Assembly: GCA_028280845.1 (NCBI GenBank)
Contig: JANQKZ010000045.1
Location: forward strand, 81,121 to 145,120
Source of the DNA: Opitutales bacterium
GTDB lineage: Bacteria > Verrucomicrobiota > Verrucomicrobiia > Opitutales > JABSRG01
Direction of reading: 5' to 3'
DNA length: 64,000 nucleotides
The translations under genes and the position numbers were made by a program. Every line of letters begins with the position of its first letter. Within the stretch, counting starts at the first letter, position 1. Of this stretch, positions 50,874 to 58,493 are shown in pieces. A model generated the notes under the pieces. The model did not search any database and was not told the DNA's origin. It saw only the letters and a list, made by a program, of their open reading frames with translations.

Positions 50874-53051
50874 ATGCGAAATCCCTGTATGCTCCTTCTT
50901 GTGTTGACGGTCATCGCCAGCCATGGCGCCCCGGAAACGATCCAACCCCTTATCCGCATCAACCAGATCGGTTATGTCCCCGAGGGCAATAAAGTCGCCG
51001 TCCTCGCCGATCCACAGGTCGGTCCGGATGCCGAATTGGAATTCACTCCAGGCTCAACTTACCAGGTGCGCCATTGGAGCAACGATGCCATTGCTTTTGA
51101 AGGCACCCCCGTTCCTTGGAACAACGGCGCCACCCATGAACAATCCGGCGACCGCGGATGGTGGTTCGATTTTTCCGGACTGACCGACACCGGGTCCTAC
51201 TACATTTGGGATGTCGACAATGCCGTTGGCTCCTATCGCTTTGAAATCGCCCATGACGTCTACGACGACATCCTCCGCGTCGCCTCAAAAAGCTATTTCT
51301 ACCAACGGCTGGCCTTCGAAAAGACGGCCGAATTTGCCGGGGAGGCCTGGGCCGATGGACCTGCCTTTATCGGTCCGGGTCAAGACACAGAGTGCCGGTC
51401 CGTGTATGACCGAAACAATCCGGACTCGGCCCGCGACCTCCGCGGAGGTTGGATGGACGCCGGAGACTACAATAAATACGTGACCTTTGCCGAAAGCCCG
51501 GTTCACCAACTCCTCACCGCCTACCGGGAACGCCCCGAAGCCTTTGGCGATAGCAACCGCATTCCCGAATCCGGCAACGGTCTCCCCGATATCTTGGATG
51601 AAGTCCACTTTGAGATGCAATGGCTCTCCCGCATGCAGGAACCCGATGGCAGCGTTATTCTGAAAATGGGGGAGATCGATTTCAACGGTACCACCCCGCC
51701 CAGCTCCGACACCCGGCCCCGCTACTACGTCCCCCCCTGCTCTTCCTCCACCATTGCCGCTGCCGGCATGTATGCCCATGCCGCCCTCGTCTTTCGTCAA
51801 TTCGATGTATGGAAGGCCTTTGCCGATCAACTGGAATCCCAGGCCCTGGCCGCCTGGTCCTGGTATCACGAGAACCCCAAGTCGGATAGCTGCGATGATC
51901 AGATTGTGAAAGCTGGCGATGCTGACCGCTCCCTCGAGGCCCAGGAAAAATCAGCCATGATTGCCGCCATCTACCTGCATATGCTGACCGGGGACAGTAG
52001 CTTTCGGACCTATATTGAGGATAATTACCTGGAACCCGATATTGAGCTGGAAGGCTGGAGTGGGCGCTGGGTCTATATCCATTTCCTGTATGAAGCCTTC
52101 CAGCATTATATGAACTTCGTCGGGGCTCCCGAGGCTGTCGCCATGGCTGTCCGCAACAAAACGATCAACAACGAAGATGAGGAGTTCTTCGACTGGACCG
52201 AAGCCGATCTCTACCGCGCCTACATGCCCGATTCACAGTACCACTGGGGCAGCAACAGTGTGAAGGCCAACATGGGCAATGCCAGTTGGAACTACATCAC
52301 CCACAATATCGAGGAAGTCGACCTCGCCGAACGTCGCCTCCGCGCCGAAAACCTGCTCCACTACATGCTGGGTGTGAACCCCCTTGGCATCGTTTACCTC
52401 AGTAATATGGGGGACTATGGAGCCGAGGTATCCGTCACGGAGTTCTATCACAGCTGGTTTAAAGATGGCAGTGAGTGGGATCAGAACCCCGCCCCCGGAT
52501 TCGTCCCTGGCGGCCCCAACCAGAGCTACACCGGCAACTACCCCTTCCCCGTCGACACCCCACCCCAGAAAATGTATGCCGAGTTCAACGGCGGCTTCTC
52601 CCAGTCCTGGGAAATCACCGAGAACGGAATCTACTACCAGTCCGCCTTTGTCAAGCTGGTGTCCAAATTTGCCTCCGGCTGGGATCAACCCCTCGATTTG
52701 AGCGACTCCGACGGTGACGGCATCCTGAATGAATTTGAGAACTGGTTTGGCCTCGACCCCACCACGGCCGACTCCATGCAATCCAAAATCCGTATCGAAA
52801 TCCTGGATACTATCCCTCACCTCACCTTCACCCGCCAGGCCGGGGTCGACCCCACCCGCATCCTCCCCATGTGGTCCACCGACCTCCAGCAATGGCACAC
52901 TTTCGACCTGACCCAGACCCTGACCCTCAACACGGAAAATAACCAGGTCACCCTCGCCCTGCCCCTCCCGGGAGCTAAATCGGAAGCCCGCTACATCCGC
53001 TTCGTCATCCCAACCCAAGACCAGACCAGCCCCACCCTCACCCTGAATTGA
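50874..53051 (+). CDS. Exported glycoside hydrolase family 9 endoglucanase-like protein
   Basis: A 725-residue protein with a signal peptide (MRNPCMLLLVLTVIASHG). A CelD_N Ig-like domain (about 25-125; IRINQIGYVPEGNKVAVLAD to GSYRFEI) precedes the GH9 catalytic domain, whose motif LRGGWMDAGDYNKYVTF carries Asp195 and Asp198, the family's nucleophile/base pair. IPESGNGLPDILDEVHFEMQWL follows as in endoglucanases, and SWEITENGIYYQSAFV supplies the acid Glu. After residue about 605 comes DSDGDGILNEFENWFGLDP, a calcium-binding linker typical of verrucomicrobial secreted proteins, and a final beta-rich domain. It should cleave cellulose-like beta-1,4-glucans or related chains, and is a closer match to classical GH9 than the paralogue at 44781. 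Confidence 0.88.
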   Translation: MRNPCMLLLVLTVIASHGAPETIQPLIRINQIGYVPEGNKVAVLADPQVGPDAELEFTPGSTYQVRHWSNDAIAFEGTPVPWNNGATHEQSGDRGWWFDFSGLTDTGSYYIWDVDNAVGSYRFEIAHDVYDDILRVASKSYFYQRLAFEKTAEFAGEAWADGPAFIGPGQDTECRSVYDRNNPDSARDLRGGWMDAGDYNKYVTFAESPVHQLLTAYRERPEAFGDSNRIPESGNGLPDILDEVHFEMQWLSRMQEPDGSVILKMGEIDFNGTTPPSSDTRPRYYVPPCSSSTIAAAGMYAHAALVFRQFDVWKAFADQLESQALAAWSWYHENPKSDSCDDQIVKAGDADRSLEAQEKSAMIAAIYLHMLTGDSSFRTYIEDNYLEPDIELEGWSGRWVYIHFLYEAFQHYMNFVGAPEAVAMAVRNKTINNEDEEFFDWTEADLYRAYMPDSQYHWGSNSVKANMGNASWNYITHNIEEVDLAERRLRAENLLHYMLGVNPLGIVYLSNMGDYGAEVSVTEFYHSWFKDGSEWDQNPAPGFVPGGPNQSYTGNYPFPVDTPPQKMYAEFNGGFSQSWEITENGIYYQSAFVKLVSKFASGWDQPLDLSDSDGDGILNEFENWFGLDPTTADSMQSKIRIEILDTIPHLTFTRQAGVDPTRILPMWSTDLQQWHTFDLTQTLTLNTENNQVTLALPLPGAKSEARYIRFVIPTQDQTSPTLTLN

Positions 53052-53074
53052 CCGCGGAGTCCGCCGCGAGATTC

Positions 53075-53126
53075 GGGCGCAGTACCGTGTCCTCCGAAGC
53101 CTAAGCGAAAGGAGAAGTCTGCGCCC
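53075..53126. repeat. Long hairpin GGGCGCAG...CTGCGCCC after the GH9 gene
   Basis: Perfect 8-bp arms at 53075-53082 and 53119-53126 enclose a second, imperfect pairing (TCCTCC with GGAGA). It begins 23 bp after the GH9 stop and is followed within 9 bp by a 46-bp repeat. It could terminate transcription or be part of the repeat element. Confidence 0.45.
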
Positions 53127-53134
53127 ATAAATGG

Positions 53135-53180
53135 TAGGAATTTGCTTTTCAGCGGCCTCAGCCGCCGAGGTGGGGTTGAA
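53135..53180. repeat. 46-bp direct repeat, copy 1
   Basis: Starts TAGGAATTTGCTTTT and ends CCGAGGTGGGGTTGAA; 40 of 46 bases match copy 2 at 54653-54698 in the same orientation. It contains a GGCGG/CCGCC hairpin. The metH remnant begins immediately after it. Confidence 0.7.
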
Positions 53181-53654
53181 TAATTGAAGAGGCTCCCCAA
53201 GCGGCGCCAAGAATCGATTGGAGGGAGTACCAGCCGCCCAAACCCGATGGCTTTGAATTACAAAGCTGGGAAGATATCTCTCTCGAACGCGTAGCGGAAT
53301 ACTTTGACTGGTCGCCGTTTTTCCACTCATGGGAGCTTAAAGGCGCATTCCCAAAAATCCTGAATCATGATAAATACGGCGGCGGGCTATCCGGCTTGCC
53401 CAGACCACACGGAGAAGGACACGCCTTGGGGACTGCTTGAGGTTGAGGCGCGCCCGGGCATGCAGCTTACGGAGAAGTCGTGCGAAGTTTCCGGCGGCAT
53501 CCGTGAGCGGGCTCTACTTGGGCCAGCCGGATGTTTCCTGCTTCAACTCAACATGGGCTTGATTGGGCGCGACCGACTCAAGGACTACGCCGAGCGTAAA
53601 GGGATCAGCAAGGAAGTCGCTGCCAAGTGGCTTGCGCCAAATCTCAATCAGTAG
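53180..53654 (+). pseudogene. metH: Decayed remnant of cobalamin-dependent methionine synthase (metH), activation domain
   Basis: Three frames together resemble the last domain of MetH. At 53183-53350 one frame reads RIDWREYQPPKP, then YFDWSPFFHSWELKGAFPKIL, the hallmark opening of the AdoMet-binding activation domain. At 53385-53490 another frame reads GYPACPDHTEKDTPWGLLEVE, then GMQLTE, the segment near the end. Between 53485 and 53560 the +1 frame continues with AKFPAASVSGLYLGQPD, and the previous frame returns with IGRDRLKDYAERKG and KWLAPNLNQ to the stop. The middle of the domain (well over 100 residues) is missing and at least two frameshifts are present, so it cannot be functional. The rest of metH is absent. 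Confidence 0.8.
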
Positions 53655-54543
53655 CGCGCCGTCGCTTGAACATTACCAGAATCAATGCGGCGAGGCCGAC
53701 CATAACCGCGTAAGTTTGTGGCTCGGGCACGACGTAAGCAGTTTCCAAGTTGTTTACTACTGAATCGAACTCACTGCTATTCAAAACCTCGTCGTAAATC
53801 ATGACTCTTCCAATCGATCCATCCGTGAACCGACCTGCATTCAAAAAGCCGCCGATGTTCAGTGAGTTACCATTGCCAAAATCATCGGCCGTCCAAGTCC
53901 CCGATCGAGATTCATCAATACCCCTGGAGTTGACTGCCCTGAAAGTGTAATCACCGGATGCAGCATCGTAATTGAACGCTAAAAGGTACGAGTCTCCATC
54001 GGACAGAAAATTGCCTATTTCGACGTTATCGGTTCCCAAACTGACGCCCGTAGTGCCAGAATTCTGATTTGCACGCATATAAAAGCCATTGCCGGAAACG
54101 GTGCTGATGGTGCTAATTAAATCGTTCCAACCTTGGGGGACGTTGGAGGGGTTTTCAGCTGTTGCCGTGACGAAAACTGAAAATCCGGCAGGACTAGCCC
54201 CCGACTGGTCAAAAAAAAGATCCGCCTCAGTAGCGTCCATTATCTCCATAGTCGATTGGCTGTCTCCGACACCAAAACTCAGTCCTGCGGCCCCACTCGC
54301 GAAATCATTCGCCGGGTAAGTTACCGTTCCCCCTGTCACTGTCGCGTCGTAATTGCTGAAACCGAAACCCTGATTCACCCAGGTTTGAACCTCATTGCCG
54401 CTCCGAATAACCGAAGCATCAATACTCGCATCCAAGTCCACAAGCAACACCGCGTGCGCTTGCGGCGATGAAAAACCGATGCCCAAAAACAGAATCGCAG
54501 TTAAATTTTTTACCTTCCAGTAGGGGATGTTAGCTATGACCAT
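53644..54543 (-). CDS. PEP-CTERM protein with LamG/concanavalin-like domain
   Basis: A 299-residue exported protein. Signal peptide: NLTAILFLGIGFSSPQAHA. The mature part begins DASIDASVIRSGNEVQTWVNQG, a typical LamG-like/concanavalin start, and later has VIYDEVLNSSEFDSVVNNLE, the family's last strand and helix. The C-terminus is VPEPQTYAVMVGLAALILVMFKRRR, a PEP-CTERM sorting signal. It should be exported, cut by exosortase and released or anchored at the surface, perhaps as a carbohydrate-binding matrix protein. It overlaps the metH remnant end by 11 bp. TTTTCGCGAAAA lies 10 bp upstream of its start. Composition looks AT-richer than its neighbours. Confidence 0.82.
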   Translation of the reverse strand: MVIANIPYWKVKNLTAILFLGIGFSSPQAHAVLLVDLDASIDASVIRSGNEVQTWVNQGFGFSNYDATVTGGTVTYPANDFASGAAGLSFGVGDSQSTMEIMDATEADLFFDQSGASPAGFSVFVTATAENPSNVPQGWNDLISTISTVSGNGFYMRANQNSGTTGVSLGTDNVEIGNFLSDGDSYLLAFNYDAASGDYTFRAVNSRGIDESRSGTWTADDFGNGNSLNIGGFLNAGRFTDGSIGRVMIYDEVLNSSEFDSVVNNLETAYVVPEPQTYAVMVGLAALILVMFKRRRATD

Positions 54544-54552
54544 TGTTTTTTG

Positions 54553-54564
54553 TTTTCGCGAAAA
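54553..54564. promoter_or_regulatory. TTTTCGCGAAAA palindrome upstream of the PEP-CTERM gene
   Basis: A perfect 12-bp palindrome, 10 bp upstream of the start codon at 54543. The inner TTTCGCGAAA also occurs at 6148-6157 and 30117-30126 next to the CGAAAANNTTTTCG sites, but the CGAAAANNTTTTCG core is absent here. Confidence 0.3.
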
Positions 54565-54635
54565 AAAAATTGGAAAAATGCTTTGATTTACAGCATCAGC
54601 ACACCCTTCTGACTATTTGAAAATATAGCGTTCAA

Positions 54636-56507
54636 TCAAGGGGAATCACTGATAGGAATTTGCTTTTTGGCGGTGTCAGCCACCGAGGTGGGGTCGAAAG
54701 AGCCGACCTCCGCAATCACTTCCAAAAACGCTGCCCCATACCGCTCCACCTTTGTCTCACCAAACCCGTGCACGCCCAATAGCTCCCCCGCATTGCGCGG
54801 ACGCAAGCGCACGAGATCATACAGGCTGCGATCTGCACAGACCACAAAAGCCGGAACGCCCGCCGCCTCCGCCAGGGCTTTTCGCCGATTTCGCAGAGCC
54901 TCGAAGAGGGCCTCATCGCGCTCTGATTCAAGACGCAGTTCGACCCCAGCCTTGCTCTTTTGAGGCCGCTTTGCCGAGGCTTTTTGGGTTACCCGCATGG
55001 CAAACTCCAGTTCGCCCCTTAACAAGGGCCATGCATCCGCCGTCAACTTCAGCCCCCCATACTCATTTACATCTAAAAAGCCGCGGGCCACGAGTTGGCG
55101 GTAAAGGTTCGTCCATCGGGCTTTGGGCCAGTCCTGACCAATCCCAAAGGTGCTCACCTGGTCATGCCCAAATTGGCGTATCCGGTCGTCGGCTTCGCCC
55201 GTAAGCACATTCGCCAGGTAGGCCGCCCCAAAGCGCTGGTCCGTCCGGAACACACAACTGAGTGCCTTCCGGGCAGCTTCCGTTCCGTCCTCAATCGCCA
55301 CTTCGTTCTGGCACACATCACAGTTGCCGCAAGGGGCCGGATACTCCTCCCCAAAGTAGGCCAACAGCAATTTGCGCCTGCATTCCACTGCCTCACAAAA
55401 CCCAAGGAGCGCATCCAGTTTCCCATGCTCCACCCGCTTGATGACCTCCTCCGCTTCGCTCTGGTTGATAAAATTGCGCAGCAACACCGCATCCTGCAGG
55501 CCATACACCATCCAGGCCTCCGCCGGCTCCCCATCGCGACCCGCCCTGCCCGTCTCCTGGTAATAGGCCTCCACGCTTTTCGGTAGATCCAGATGCGCCA
55601 CAAAGCGGACATCTGGCTTATCAATCCCCATCCCAAAGGCAATGGTCGCCACCACAATCACCCCGTCTTCCTTCAGAAACAAATCCTGCACCCGGGTGCG
55701 CTCCGCGGCATCCAATCCGGCATGGTAGGCATGGGCTTCATAGCCTTGGGTCCGCAGGGTTTCCGCAAACTGTTCGGTCCGTTTACGGGAGAGCGCATAG
55801 ACAATCCCGGCCTCTCCCTCGTGACGCTTCAGGAATTGCAGCAACTGCCGGTTGGGGCTGGTTTTTTCCATGACCGCATAGTGAATATTGGGTCGGTCAA
55901 ATCCCCCGATGAATAAGGGGGCATCGCCCAAACGAAGACGCTCCCGGATTTCTTCTCGTGTTTTACCATCCGCCGTAGCCGTAAGGGCCATCCGTGGCAC
56001 ACCCGGGAACCGCTCCACCAGCGCTCCCAGTTGCAGATATTCCGGTCGAAAATCATGCCCCCACTGACTGACGCAGTGCGCCTCATCGATAGCAAAGAGC
56101 GCGGGATTCAACCCTTCCACAAAATCAAGGAATCCATCCATGAGAAGGCGCTCTGGGGCCACATAGAGCAAATCATACTGCCCGGCCTCCAACCCCGACA
56201 TTCGCCGGCTCGACTCGACCGGATCCAGGGTCGAATTGAGAAACGTCGCGGAGACCCCACTCTGCTCCAGGGCGGACACCTGGTTCGCCATCAGTGCAAT
56301 CAAGGGACTCACCACTATTCCTGTTCCACTCCGGCAAATCGAAGGCAATTGGTAACAGAGTGACTTCCCTCCGCCCGTCGGCATGATCACAATTGCATCC
56401 CCTCCCTCCATCACTTGCCGAATCACCGCTTCCTGGTCCCCTCGAAACGCAGTAAACCCAAACACCCGCCGCAACACCTCCATTTCCCCACCACCAGAAT
56501 TTTCCAT
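54636..56507 (-). CDS. recQ: ATP-dependent DNA helicase RecQ
   Basis: A 623-residue superfamily 2 helicase. [20 protein letters not shown] is the RecQ zero motif, [18 protein letters not shown] the Walker [21 protein letters not shown] the DEAH box, and [38 protein letters not shown] motifs [13 protein letters not shown] holds the zinc cysteines of the RQC region, and [24 protein letters not shown] is an HRDC-like domain. It unwinds DNA during recombination and fork repair. The start at 56507 (GGGAGG just before) is not certain; a longer and a shorter ATG exist. Its last 16 codons or so ([16 protein letters not shown]) are encoded by a copy of the 46-bp repeat, so the tail is probably not native. 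Confidence 0.93.
   Translation of the reverse strand: MENSGGGEMEVLRRVFGFTAFRGDQEAVIRQVMEGGDAIVIMPTGGGKSLCYQLPSICRSGTGIVVSPLIALMANQVSALEQSGVSATFLNSTLDPVESSRRMSGLEAGQYDLLYVAPERLLMDGFLDFVEGLNPALFAIDEAHCVSQWGHDFRPEYLQLGALVERFPGVPRMALTATADGKTREEIRERLRLGDAPLFIGGFDRPNIHYAVMEKTSPNRQLLQFLKRHEGEAGIVYALSRKRTEQFAETLRTQGYEAHAYHAGLDAAERTRVQDLFLKEDGVIVVATIAFGMGIDKPDVRFVAHLDLPKSVEAYYQETGRAGRDGEPAEAWMVYGLQDAVLLRNFINQSEAEEVIKRVEHGKLDALLGFCEAVECRRKLLLAYFGEEYPAPCGNCDVCQNEVAIEDGTEAARKALSCVFRTDQRFGAAYLANVLTGEADDRIRQFGHDQVSTFGIGQDWPKARWTNLYRQLVARGFLDVNEYGGLKLTADAWPLLRGELEFAMRVTQKASAKRPQKSKAGVELRLESERDEALFEALRNRRKALAEAAGVPAFVVCADRSLYDLVRLRPRNAGELLGVHGFGETKVERYGAAFLEVIAEVGSFDPTSVADTAKKQIPISDSP
54653..54698. repeat. 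46-bp direct repeat, copy 2 (within recQ 3' end)
   Basis: Starts TAGGAATTTGCTTTT and ends CCGAGGTGGGGTCGAA; 40 of 46 bases match copy 1 at 53135-53180. Read on the reverse strand both copies are open in the same frame ([15 protein letters not shown] here, FNPTSAAEAAEKQIP in copy 1). Together they bracket the metH remnant and the PEP-CTERM gene. Confidence 0.7.
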
Positions 56508-56706
56508 ACCTCCCACCGCAACAAATCCCGAAGATAAAGCAACCCCATACCCCTTCAATAATCATTATCCCTTAAACAACCATCCCACCCTTCCTGCTCT
56601 CCTGCCTTCCGGAGAAGGAAGAACTAAACCCAACCTCATTCAACGTCCGCAACTCCCGGATTCAATTTCCCCCATAAATCCACTTAACTGCACAAAGAAT
56701 ACCCCC

Positions 56707-58293
56707 ATGAGAACCACCCTACCCTCCCTTCTCTTTCTTCTGTGCACCGCCACCCTCCTCCATTCCGCCCCGCGGAACGTCGTCGTCATCCTCGCAGATG
56801 ACCACGCCCTCAAAGTGACCGGGGCCTATGGCAACGACATCATCCGCACTCCCAACCTGGACCGGCTCAGTCGTGAGGGCATCACCTTTGAACAAGCCTA
56901 CTGTAATGCCCCCATCTGCAGCGCCTCCCGACAATCCCTGCTCACAGGAAAATATCCCCATGCCACAGGAGTGAACCTGCTCTTTACCCCCTTTCCTGAC
57001 GAGGGAAACTTCACCATTGCCGAACACCTCCGGGAACGGGACTACCGGACAGCCGTCATCGGGAAAACCCACTGGAATAACTGGGCCTGGGGACCCCTCT
57101 ACGAGAACGGAGCCCCCGACCATGGGTTTGACCTGCGATTGGAGAAAGGAGCCTATAATCAATGGTTGAAAACCATCGACACGCCTACCCTCCCGGACAA
57201 CGTGGCTACCTTCACCCGGCAGGGGCTGGACCCCCAGATGGATACCGCCGAATTCATGAACTGGCATGCCCGCCCCCATCCGACCTTGGACGCAACCAGC
57301 GAAGGCACTTTCTACGCCAGGGCGGCCATCGATTTTATCAAAGCGTCCGGGGCTCAACCTTTTTTTCTATGGCTTGCCTTTAAAGAGCCACACCAGCCCT
57401 TCTACTTCCCCATCGAGTTCGCCGACCGCTACGACCCGGCGGACATGCCTTTGCCCGAAGGGAGTCCTGAGGATGATCGTTGGATCCCCGCCAAATACCG
57501 GAATCTGTCCGAAGCAGAACGCCGGGGTATCATCGCGGCCTACTATACTTCGACCGAATACATGGATAAAAATATCGGACTCGTCCTCGATGCCCTGGAC
57601 ACCCTGGGCTTATCTGAAGACACCCTTGTCCTCTATCTCAGCGATAACGGCTACCTCCTCAATCAACATAAACGCTTTGAAAAACACACGATGTGGGAGG
57701 AAGCCATCCGCCAGCCCATGATCGTGCGCTCACCCGGCTCCGTCGCACTGGCCAATACTCGGAATGATGCCCTTATCGAATACATCGATGTCGTCCCTAC
57801 CATTCTTGAGCTGATCGGACAGGATGCCCTCCACGAAGCTCAGGGAGACAGCTTTGCTCCTATTCTCCAAGGAGAAGCGACCCAGCATAAATCCCTCGCC
57901 CTCTCAACCTATCTCCAGGACAACCTCGCCATGGTCACCGACGGCACCTGGAAATATGTCTTTCACACGGGAAGCCGGGACCTCGGTATCAGCTACGCAA
58001 CGGGGTATGGTCCAGCCGGACTCACCCACCGCCTCTACAACCTGGAAAAGGATCCCAACGAACACCACGACGTCTCTCGCGAACCGGAGCACAGCGTCAT
58101 CCTGCTTCGCCTCCAGGAAGCCATGCTCCAACGTTTCATCGACACCCATCCCGATGCCCATCGCCTCCCTGCGGGCCTCACCCTCGAGGGAAAACTGGTC
58201 TGGTTCTGCGAACCCCGCGACATCGGCGATGATCAAATGGCCAACGATGTCCCGACCCGGGTATTCGCTGCACCTCAGGGGGAATTCAAGTGA
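56707..58293 (+). CDS. Exported sulfatase with CSASR active-site motif
   Basis: A 528-residue type I sulfatase from the ATG at 56707, which begins a signal peptide (MRTTLPSLLFLLCTATLLHS); the frame upstream runs into recQ's promoter and is ignored. Metal ligands lie in VVVILADDHALKVTGAYG (Asp31, Asp32). Cys71 in CSASRQSLLTGK is the formylglycine precursor, in a C-x-A-S-R variant. TAVIGKTHW supplies Lys/His and VLYLSDNGYLLNQHKRFEKHTMWEE the later Asp-Asn and Lys, as in iduronate- or choline-type sulfatases. It should remove sulfate from a glycan outside the cytoplasm. Divergent from recQ, convergent with the ABC permease gene. Confidence 0.9.
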   Translation: MRTTLPSLLFLLCTATLLHSAPRNVVVILADDHALKVTGAYGNDIIRTPNLDRLSREGITFEQAYCNAPICSASRQSLLTGKYPHATGVNLLFTPFPDEGNFTIAEHLRERDYRTAVIGKTHWNNWAWGPLYENGAPDHGFDLRLEKGAYNQWLKTIDTPTLPDNVATFTRQGLDPQMDTAEFMNWHARPHPTLDATSEGTFYARAAIDFIKASGAQPFFLWLAFKEPHQPFYFPIEFADRYDPADMPLPEGSPEDDRWIPAKYRNLSEAERRGIIAAYYTSTEYMDKNIGLVLDALDTLGLSEDTLVLYLSDNGYLLNQHKRFEKHTMWEEAIRQPMIVRSPGSVALANTRNDALIEYIDVVPTILELIGQDALHEAQGDSFAPILQGEATQHKSLALSTYLQDNLAMVTDGTWKYVFHTGSRDLGISYATGYGPAGLTHRLYNLEKDPNEHHDVSREPEHSVILLRLQEAMLQRFIDTHPDAHRLPAGLTLEGKLVWFCEPRDIGDDQMANDVPTRVFAAPQGEFK

Positions 58294-58393
58294 ACAAATA
58301 GTCCTGGCCGCTGGATGTCACCCCCGAGGCAGGGCAGGACGACTCGGCCAGCCAAAAGTGCCCCATATGCTTCAATACCCCGGTTACTTCCTT

Positions 58394-58456
58394 CAATAAC
58401 CAATATCCATCAGGAAATGATCCATATCCATCATTGGAAATCGGGTTTGGTTATTG
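58394..58456. terminator. Nested hairpin between convergent genes
   Basis: CAATAACCAA at 58394-58403 pairs with TTGGTTATTG at 58447-58456 (perfect 10-bp arms); inside, AATGAT (58416-58421) pairs with ATCATT (58430-58435). It lies between the converging sulfatase and permease genes, so it could stop transcription from both sides, though a T-run is missing. Confidence 0.45.
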
Positions 58457-58493
58457 GGAGTTAATTTCATCCAGCGAAAAAGTAATGTCAGGG

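Noticed and set aside
52233..53330. 365-codon reverse-strand frame opposite the GH9 gene
   Set aside because: Gly- and Val-rich complement of the GH9 coding frame with no domain; it runs through the 46-bp repeat and the metH remnant only because these happen to be open.
56383..56706. 108-codon N-terminal extension of the third sulfatase
   Set aside because: It lies over the recQ start on the other strand and the ATG at 56707 begins a clean signal peptide.
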